Assembly: GCF_026242045.1 (NCBI RefSeq)
Contig: NZ_JAPJDO010000003.1
Location: forward strand, 62,001-126,000
Direction: 5' to 3'
Length of the DNA: 64,000 bases
Origin: Mycobacterium pinniadriaticum
Lineage (GTDB): Bacteria; Actinomycetota; Actinomycetes; Mycobacteriales; Mycobacteriaceae
Under the pieces are notes generated by a model. The model worked only from the letters and a program-made list of their open reading frames with translations, did no database searches and was not told the DNA's origin. Of the stretch, positions 59,178 through 64,000 are shown piece after piece (within the stretch, counting starts at the first letter, position 1; each line of letters opens with the position of its first letter). A program made the position numbers and the translations under genes.

Positions 59178-60068
59178 TCAGTTCTGCCGGGGCAACAGCT
59201 CGTCGATGAAACGGTCGATGAACTCGTCAGCGGGTGTGTCGCCGACGGGCCGGATCACGAATTTGCTCAACCCCGCGGCGATGAGACCGTCGAGCTGGCG
59301 GTGCAATTGCGGCCAGTCGCCGGCGACGAGATCGGCCGGATCCACGTCAGGACGCCGGGAGCGGACAGCGGTGGCGATCTCGTCGCGCAGGCCGCCGTCG
59401 GCGACGCCGAGACTCAGCCCGTAGTGATCGGGTTCGATGGCGCGGCCGGCCTCGGCGGCGGCGCGCTCGATGCTCTCCCGTGCGGCGCCCGCCTCGTCCG
59501 GGGTGAGGAAGCTGCCCAGCCAGCCGTCGGCCAACCGCCCGATCCGACGGAATGCCGCCGGCGCCGACCCACCCAGCCAGATGTCGACCGGTACCGGCGG
59601 ACAGATGCCCAGCGAGGCGGAGGTGAGCTGAAAGAACTCGCCGGCGAAGGTGACCTCGTCCCCGGTGAGCAGCGCGCGCAGCACCTCCAACGCCTCGTCG
59701 AAGACGGCGGCTCGGCGGCCGTCGGGGACACCGAACAGATTCCATTCCGCCTGCGATGCCGGACGCAAGCCGAAGGCGGGCAGAACCCGTTTGGGGCCCA
59801 GGGCGGCCAATGAGGCCAGCGCCTTGGCGACCAGCACCGGATTGCGGCCCGGCAGCACCGCCACCGAGGTGCCGACCTTGAGGCGGTCGGCGCGGCCCAG
59901 GGTGTACGCCATGCCGGCGAACGGGTCGACGGCCGGGCTGTAGACCAGCTCCGAGAACCACAGCGAGTCGACGCCGGCGGATTCCAGCCGGTCGACGATC
60001 CGGGGAAGATCCGTGACTTCGCTCGCCAATCCCAGGCTTGCGCCGAACCGAATCTTCACGTCGTCCAC
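59178..60068 (-). CDS. LLM-class F420-dependent oxidoreductase
   Basis: 296 residues, luciferase-like TIM barrel: FGASLGLASEVTDLPRIVDR, VDSLWFSELVYSPAVDPFAG, LKVGTSVAVLPGRNPVLVAK and IWLGGSAPAAFRRIGRLADG, where the last binds the cofactor phosphate. Typical of mycobacterial F420 enzymes of unknown substrate. Start GTG 60068, or GTG 60059 three codons later. Divergent from the polysaccharide deacetylase gene; 121 bases between them hold small repeats (ATGTTAC at 60159-60165 and 60168-60174). Confidence 0.85.
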   Translation of the reverse strand: MDDVKIRFGASLGLASEVTDLPRIVDRLESAGVDSLWFSELVYSPAVDPFAGMAYTLGRADRLKVGTSVAVLPGRNPVLVAKALASLAALGPKRVLPAFGLRPASQAEWNLFGVPDGRRAAVFDEALEVLRALLTGDEVTFAGEFFQLTSASLGICPPVPVDIWLGGSAPAAFRRIGRLADGWLGSFLTPDEAGAARESIERAAAEAGRAIEPDHYGLSLGVADGGLRDEIATAVRSRRPDVDPADLVAGDWPQLHRQLDGLIAAGLSKFVIRPVGDTPADEFIDRFIDELLPRQN

Positions 60069-60189
60069 GTGGTCACCGTAGCCCGGCCGGATATGGCGAC
60101 ACAGGCGCGGATGTCCGTTGTTTCGGCGACCTTCGACCGTAACCTGAGGGTGTGACGAATGTTACAGATGTTACTTCTGGGACTTCCAA

Positions 60190-61011
60190 GTGCCGGAGGT
60201 AACGCGGCGCCAGTTCGTCCTCGGGCTGCTGGCCTCGGCCAGCCTCGTCGGGACGTCCAGCGCGATCGCGATGTCACAGGCCAGCCCGCGGCTGACCACC
60301 AGGACTCCCCCACCGATCGGGGCGGCACCGCTGCTGCCCCCGCCACCGCCGCTGGACCGGGTGGCGCTGCCGGGTGGCGGTGAGCTGACCAAACTGCCCG
60401 GCAACGGCGATCTGTTGGCACTGACGGTCGACGACGGGGCCAACTCCGAGGTCGTGCGGCTCTACACCCAGCTGGCCAAGGACACCGGCATTCGGTTGAC
60501 GTTCTTCGTCAACGGCGTCTACGACTCCTGGCGCGACAATGCTGCCCTGTTGCGGCCGCTGGTGGACTCCGGCCAGATCCAGCTCGGCAACCACACCTGG
60601 TCACATCCGGACCTGACCACGCTGAGCAAGGCCGAGGTCGCCGCGCAGTTGCAGCGTAATGACCGGTTCCTGCGCACCACCTTCGGTGCCGATGCCACAC
60701 CGTATTTCCGGCCGCCGTACGGCAATCACAACGACGCCGTCGACAGCGTCGCCGCCGATCTGGGCTACCGGGTCCCGACGCTGTGGGCGGGATCGTTGGC
60801 CGACTCCACGCCGGTAGCTGACGACTTCATCGTGAAGATGGCCGATCAGTACTTCATTGCGCAGAACATCGTCCTGGGCCACCTCAACCACCTGCCCGTC
60901 ACCCACGTCTACCCCGCCCTCGTCGACATCATCCGGTCACGGAACCTGCGCACGGTCACGCTCAACGACGTTTTCCTGCAGCCGGAGATACCGCACGTCA
61001 CATCGGCTTGA
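60190..61011 (+). CDS. Tat-exported polysaccharide deacetylase (NodB family)
   Basis: 273 residues. The N-terminus TRRQFVLGLLASASLV (5-20) is a twin-arginine signal, followed by a Pro-rich linker. The NodB domain (about 75-225) shows LTVDDGANSE (Asp81, Asp82), NHTWSHPD (His135, His139) and PYFRPPYGNHND, which are the metal and catalytic residues of peptidoglycan, chitin or xylan deacetylases. It probably deacetylates a wall polysaccharide outside the membrane. GTG 60190 starts just before the Tat motif. A 33-base tandem repeat follows the stop. Confidence 0.88.
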   Translation: MPEVTRRQFVLGLLASASLVGTSSAIAMSQASPRLTTRTPPPIGAAPLLPPPPPLDRVALPGGGELTKLPGNGDLLALTVDDGANSEVVRLYTQLAKDTGIRLTFFVNGVYDSWRDNAALLRPLVDSGQIQLGNHTWSHPDLTTLSKAEVAAQLQRNDRFLRTTFGADATPYFRPPYGNHNDAVDSVAADLGYRVPTLWAGSLADSTPVADDFIVKMADQYFIAQNIVLGHLNHLPVTHVYPALVDIIRSRNLRTVTLNDVFLQPEIPHVTSA

Positions 61012-61081
61012 TTCCCGGGTCGCTTCGCTCCTGCCCGCCGGATCCAGTTTCCCGGGTCGCTTCGCTCCTGCCCGCCGGATC
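61012..61081. repeat. Two exact tandem copies of a 33-base repeat
   Basis: 61012-61044 and 61049-61081 are identical, with CAGT between them (period 37). Each contains GGGTCGCTTCGCTCCTGCCC. It lies between the deacetylase stop and the leaderless promoter of the SRPBCC gene. Confidence 0.8.
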
Positions 61082-61087
61082 TAGGAT
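61082..61087 (+). promoter_or_regulatory. -10 element, leaderless SRPBCC gene
   Basis: TAGGAT, 7 bases before ATG 61095 and directly after the 33-base tandem repeat. Confidence 0.5.
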
Positions 61088-61094
61088 CACGCTC

Positions 61095-61550
61095 ATGGAA
61101 GGCTCCGTGACCGTGCACATGGCCGCTCCGGCCGACAAGATCTGGAATCTGATCGCCGACATCCGCAACACCGGCCAGTTCTCACCGGAGGTGTTCGAGG
61201 CCGAATGGCTAGACGGCGCCACCGGACCGGCACTGGGCGCGAAGTTCCGCGGACACGTCCGCCGCAACGAAATCGGACCGGTGTACTGGACCACCTGCCG
61301 CGTCACCGCCTGCGAGCCGGGACGCGAATTCGGCTTCGCCGTCCTCGCCGGCGATAAGGCACTCAACAACTGGCACTACCGCTTCGACCCCAGCGGCGAC
61401 GGGACCGACGTGACGGAGTCCTTCCGGCTCGCCAAGTCCGCCCCGATGCGGGTGTTCTGGATGTTCGGTGGCTACCTGCGGGGCCGGCGCAACCGGCGAG
61501 ACATGCGCACCACGCTGGAACGGATCAAGAAAGTCGTTGAGAACGAGTGA
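61095..61550 (+). CDS. SRPBCC (START-like) family protein
   Basis: 151 residues with the polyketide-cyclase/START-like helix-grip fold: VTVHMAAPADKIWNLIADIR (5-24), EAEWLDGATGPALGAKFRGH, CRVTACEPGREFGFAVLAGD and YRFDPSGDGTDVTESFRLAK. These bind hydrophobic ligands or act as cyclases, ligand unknown. Soluble and short. ATG 61095 has the leaderless -10. The SnoaL-like gene follows after 41 bases containing an inverted repeat. Confidence 0.82.
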   Translation: MEGSVTVHMAAPADKIWNLIADIRNTGQFSPEVFEAEWLDGATGPALGAKFRGHVRRNEIGPVYWTTCRVTACEPGREFGFAVLAGDKALNNWHYRFDPSGDGTDVTESFRLAKSAPMRVFWMFGGYLRGRRNRRDMRTTLERIKKVVENE

Positions 61551-61569
61551 ATCTCGGCCATCAGCCACG

Positions 61570-61589
61570 ACCGGTTTGATAGAACCGGT
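61570..61589. promoter_or_regulatory. Inverted repeat before SnoaL-like gene
   Basis: ACCGGTT-TGATAG-AACCGGT, perfect 7-bp arms with a 6-base loop, ending 2 bases before ATG 61592. Could be an operator or an RNA hairpin covering the ribosome site. Confidence 0.5.
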
Positions 61590-61591
61590 GC

Positions 61592-62095
61592 ATGGGTCGA
61601 TGGTCGCGCGAAGAACTTGAGACGGCGTTCGAAGAACACAAGCGGGTTGTCGTCGGTATCGGCGAGAGCTGGGACTGGTCCCGGTTCGCCGATCAGTTCA
61701 CCGAGGACGCCACCTACGTCGAGCACTCCTACGGCACGTTCCAGGGGCGCGAGGCGATCCGCAACTGGATCGTCAACACCATGAACACCTTCCCGGGCAC
61801 CGAGATGCCGCTGTTCCCCTCTACCTGGCATTCCATCGATGTGGACAAGGGTTGGGTGATCTGCGAGTTCCAGAATCGGATGCGCGACCCGGGCGACGGC
61901 AGCATCCACGAGGAGCCGAACCTCTCGGTGCTCAAATACGCGGGCGACGGGCTGTGGAGCTACGAGGAAGACGCCTACAACCCGATGAACTTCATGCCCA
62001 TGGTGCGCGGCTATATCGAGACCTCGAAGCGGCTGGGCACCATCTCCGACGATGCGGTGCAGTTCGCCCGCAACATGGGGTGGGATCTGGCCTGA
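61592..62095 (+). CDS. SnoaL/NTF2-like fold protein
   Basis: 167 residues of the nuclear transport factor 2-like superfamily: WDWSRFADQFTEDATYVEHS, YGTFQGREAIRNWIVNTMNT and a later WVICEFQNRMRDPGDGS. Mycobacterial relatives sit in steroid or lipid pathways as isomerase-like or binding proteins; no catalytic assignment is possible here. ATG 61592 is right after a 20-base inverted repeat. It ends 11 bases from the convergent threonine synthase-like gene. Confidence 0.82.
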   Translation: MGRWSREELETAFEEHKRVVVGIGESWDWSRFADQFTEDATYVEHSYGTFQGREAIRNWIVNTMNTFPGTEMPLFPSTWHSIDVDKGWVICEFQNRMRDPGDGSIHEEPNLSVLKYAGDGLWSYEEDAYNPMNFMPMVRGYIETSKRLGTISDDAVQFARNMGWDLA

Positions 62096-62106
62096 CCCTG
62101 GCGGTC

Positions 62107-63189
62107 TCAGTTACCGGCATGTTTGAGCCCGGCACCGCACAGCGGGATCACCACGTCGCCGACGGCCAGCCGCTCGCGGACCAGCTGCCAGCCCGCTCCT
62201 GATCGGCTCGCGGCGCTCGCCGCTGCGGCATAGCAGACCGCCGCGGTGGGTTCGACGAACAGGCCTTCGCCGCCCGCCAGCGCGCGGCGGCCCGCGGTGA
62301 CGGCCTCGTCGTCCACGGCGACGATCGTGCCGCCGGACGCCTGCACGGCGGCCAGGATCTGCGGGGCCCGCGGTGGTGCGGTGATCGCGATGCCCTCGGC
62401 CAGTGTCGATCCGGCCGTGAAGTGCTCGCCGTGCCATGCCGCCGCCAGCGGCGCGCAGCCGGCGGCCTGCACGGCCAGCAGCGCTGGCATCCGGTCGGCT
62501 CGCCCGGCGGCCACCAGCTCGCTGAACGCCAGATAACAACCCAGCAGCAGAGTCCCGTTTCCGACCGGCACCAGCACCGCCGAGGGCAGGCGGCCGCCGC
62601 TCTGCTGCCAGATCTCGTAGCCGTAGGTCTTCACCCCGTGCACGAAATACGGGTGGTAAACGTGACTGGCGTAGAACACCCCGGGGCGTTCGGCGATCTG
62701 CATCGCCGCCGACGCGGCATCGGCACGGCTGCCCGGTACCAGCGTCAACGCGGCCCCGTGCGCCCGGATCTGGGCGAGTTTCTCCGGTGACGTCGATGCC
62801 GGGACCACCACCTCGCAGTCGATGCCGGCCCTGGCGAAATAGGCCGCCGCCGCCGTCCCGGCATTGCCGCTGCTGTCGACCACCGCCCTGCTGACCCCCA
62901 GGTGTGCGGCCAACGAAGCCAGGACCACCGCGCCGCGGTCTTTGAATGATAATGTCGGACTGAGGAATTCGAGCTTGAATCGAGCCGGCAGGGTCCGCGA
63001 GGACACCATCGGGGTGTGCCCCTCGCCCAGGCTGATCGAGCCGTCGACCGGTATCGGCAGAACCTCGTCGGCTGCCGGGCGCCAATTCCCACCGACGTCG
63101 AGCAGCCCGCCGCAGGGGCAGCGCCACGCCAGCTCCGCGACCTCGAACTCCCGCCCGCACCAACCGCATGCCAGCGGCGGGAGATTCAC
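62107..63189 (-). CDS. Threonine synthase-like PLP enzyme with zinc ribbon
   Basis: 360 residues. A short N-terminal zinc ribbon (CGWCGREF and CPCGG, about 8-28) precedes a fold-type II PLP domain: GEGHTPMVSS, the Schiff-base Lys83 in LSFKDRGAVVL, SSGNAGTAAAAYFARAG and the glycine-rich PVGNGTLLLGCYLAF phosphate-binding loop. It is like threonine synthase ThrC but shorter and not in a threonine operon, so the reaction could be on another amino acid. GTG 63189 overlaps the DUF1275 stop (GTGA), so the two are coupled. Confidence 0.85.
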   Translation of the reverse strand: MNLPPLACGWCGREFEVAELAWRCPCGGLLDVGGNWRPAADEVLPIPVDGSISLGEGHTPMVSSRTLPARFKLEFLSPTLSFKDRGAVVLASLAAHLGVSRAVVDSSGNAGTAAAAYFARAGIDCEVVVPASTSPEKLAQIRAHGAALTLVPGSRADAASAAMQIAERPGVFYASHVYHPYFVHGVKTYGYEIWQQSGGRLPSAVLVPVGNGTLLLGCYLAFSELVAAGRADRMPALLAVQAAGCAPLAAAWHGEHFTAGSTLAEGIAITAPPRAPQILAAVQASGGTIVAVDDEAVTAGRRALAGGEGLFVEPTAAVCYAAAASAASRSGAGWQLVRERLAVGDVVIPLCGAGLKHAGN

Positions 63190-63854
63190 GGCTCGATGCC
63201 CTTGCGCTCGTCGACAACGAACAGCACCAGGGTGACGAACAAGACGGCAGCGGGTAGCCAGATCGCCTGCACGCTCCACGCGCGGGTGGCGAACGCACCT
63301 GCCAGTGCGCCTCCGGTGAAGAACAACGTGACCGCGGCGTAGGTGCGGAAGGCGCGCCGCGCTATCGCATCATGGTCCACGAACCCGGTATATCCCGATT
63401 CGATCAGCCGCATCAGATTTCCGGTCGTGGCCACCGGCAGGTACACGAAATCGCCGATCTTGCGGAACAGCCCGATCTGCATCGCCGCGACGAACGAGAT
63501 CGGCACGGTGACGTAGCTGTTCGGCACGGTGCCGGGCACGAAGCCGATCGTCGCCAACACGATCGCCTGCGCGAGCATCGTCCAGCGCAGCGGATGTTTC
63601 AGGTACCGCTCCACCCGGCCCGACTTCAGATGGGAGGCCAGGCCGACACCGGCGACGAACGCCAGGATCGGCCAGACGTGGGCCAGCGCATTGGCCGGCC
63701 GGCCCTGGCTCAAGTGCAGCGCGAAGAAGATGACATTGCCGGTCTGTACGTTCGCGAACACTCCGCCACGGGCCAGGTAGGTGTAGGCGTCGAGGAATCC
63801 GTTGGCCACGGTGAGCAGCAAGGCGAACCGAAGGGTCGTCGAGGTACGAGTCAT
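63186..63854 (-). CDS. DUF1275 (YoaK-type) membrane protein
   Basis: 222 residues with six or so hydrophobic segments and the DUF1275 N-terminal motif LLTVANGFLDAYTYLARGGV followed by FANVQTGNVIFFALHL (about 33-48). Further VAAMQIGLFRKIGD and ATTGNLMRLIES are typical of the family, which has no established function. Start ATG 63854. It is upstream of and coupled to the threonine synthase-like gene, so it may move a related metabolite (inference). Confidence 0.85.
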   Translation of the reverse strand: MTRTSTTLRFALLLTVANGFLDAYTYLARGGVFANVQTGNVIFFALHLSQGRPANALAHVWPILAFVAGVGLASHLKSGRVERYLKHPLRWTMLAQAIVLATIGFVPGTVPNSYVTVPISFVAAMQIGLFRKIGDFVYLPVATTGNLMRLIESGYTGFVDHDAIARRAFRTYAAVTLFFTGGALAGAFATRAWSVQAIWLPAAVLFVTLVLFVVDERKGIEP

Positions 63855-63910
63855 CGTGTCAGCAAGCCTGCCCGAATCAGGAAACGATCACGACGGCGGG
63901 CGTCGAACTC

Positions 63911-63916
63911 TACTGT
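63911..63916 (+). promoter_or_regulatory. -10 element, leaderless CYP124-like gene
   Basis: TACTGT, 7 bases before ATG 63924. Confidence 0.5.
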
Positions 63917-63923
63917 CATCGGA

Positions 63924-64000
63924 ATGGGCATAGGCACCCGAGTCAACGGTCAGCCGCCTCCCGGCATGGCGCTCGACGAGATCAACCTGGGCACCTTCGA
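63924..64000 (+). CDS. CYP124-like cytochrome P450, N-terminus only
   Basis: Only 25 codons are in the window, reading MGIGTRVNGQPPPGMALDEI and then NLGTF. The order TRVNG-x-PPP, a short spacer and then an acidic-Ile/Asn-Leu-Gly motif matches the N-terminus of M. tuberculosis CYP124A1 (Rv2266; TRVNGTPPP ... IELGS). CYP124 hydroxylates the omega position of methyl-branched lipids and also cholest-4-en-3-one. The rest of the gene is outside the window, so this is a suggestion from a short match; a different P450 with a similar start cannot be excluded. Confidence 0.6.
   Translation, partial: MGIGTRVNGQPPPGMALDEINLGTF

Noticed and set aside
60139..60174. ATGTTAC direct repeats and GTAAC/GTTAC inverted repeat upstream of the deacetylase
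   Set aside because: Short, imperfectly arranged and without a candidate regulator nearby; noted only in the neighbouring gene entry.
1..64000. Search by eye for tRNA, rRNA, CRISPR, transposase and phage genes
   Set aside because: None found; no T-loop or anticodon-like pattern, spaced repeats or transposase motifs were recognised.

Overview
The window is high-GC chromosomal DNA from a mycobacterium, probably a fast-growing environmental Mycolicibacterium-type species. The evidence is the gene content: an LpqH-type 19 kDa lipoprotein, a cyclopropane mycolic acid synthase, an LdtMt1-type L,D-transpeptidase with Cys226, a secreted Rv1885c-type chorismate mutase, a PepA-type protease, a CYP125, the start of a CYP124-like gene, F420-type oxidoreductases and KstR operators. 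Genes are packed with many 4-base start/stop overlaps. I saw no tRNA, rRNA, CRISPR array, insertion sequence or prophage.

Layout. 1-5 kb: DUF1214 plus sulfotransferase pair, a membrane Mrr-type nuclease coupled to a Mug glycosylase, a flavin/F420 oxidoreductase, an atypical STAS protein. 5-11 kb: exported proline-rich protein, CDP-diacylglycerol pyrophosphatase, a TOBE/HTH regulator coupled to modA with no modB or modC, a phosphodiesterase, nitroreductase, YaaA, a methyltransferase. 11-14 kb: membrane GGDEF protein with a degenerate active site, agmatinase-family ureohydrolase. 14-20.5 kb: a five-gene locus with a CHAT (caspase-like) protein coupled to a TPR protein, two unknown proteins and a membrane-anchored repeat protein; this is the least explained part of the window. 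20.5-30 kb: lpqH, amidohydrolase with a divergent AraC regulator, amidase, hydrolase, a VanX-type dipeptidase broken by two frameshifts, cinA. 30-35 kb: large exported GH2 exo-glucosaminidase-like enzyme, transporter, HAD hydrolase.

35-50 kb is rich in steroid/lipid catabolism genes. Three perfect matches to the KstR operator consensus lie before a FabG3-like hydroxysteroid dehydrogenase/reductase divergon, a nitronate monooxygenase and a CYP125. Between them are a STAS-ANTAR signalling pair and a TetR-controlled P450-ferredoxin-SDR set with a 10-bp inverted-repeat operator. A FadR-type regulator with a perfect operator is coupled to a fatty acid hydroxylase. 49.7-64 kb: cell envelope and secreted functions (ldtA, cmaA-type synthase, pepA, chorismate mutase, Tat-exported polysaccharide deacetylase), fdxA, DUF4331, threonine synthase-like enzyme, DUF1275, and the truncated CYP124-like gene at the right edge.

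Many genes carry a mycobacterial -10 (TANNNT) 6-8 bases before an ATG or GTG, which suggests leaderless transcripts. All functions are inferred by reading the sequence and recalling families; no search was run.
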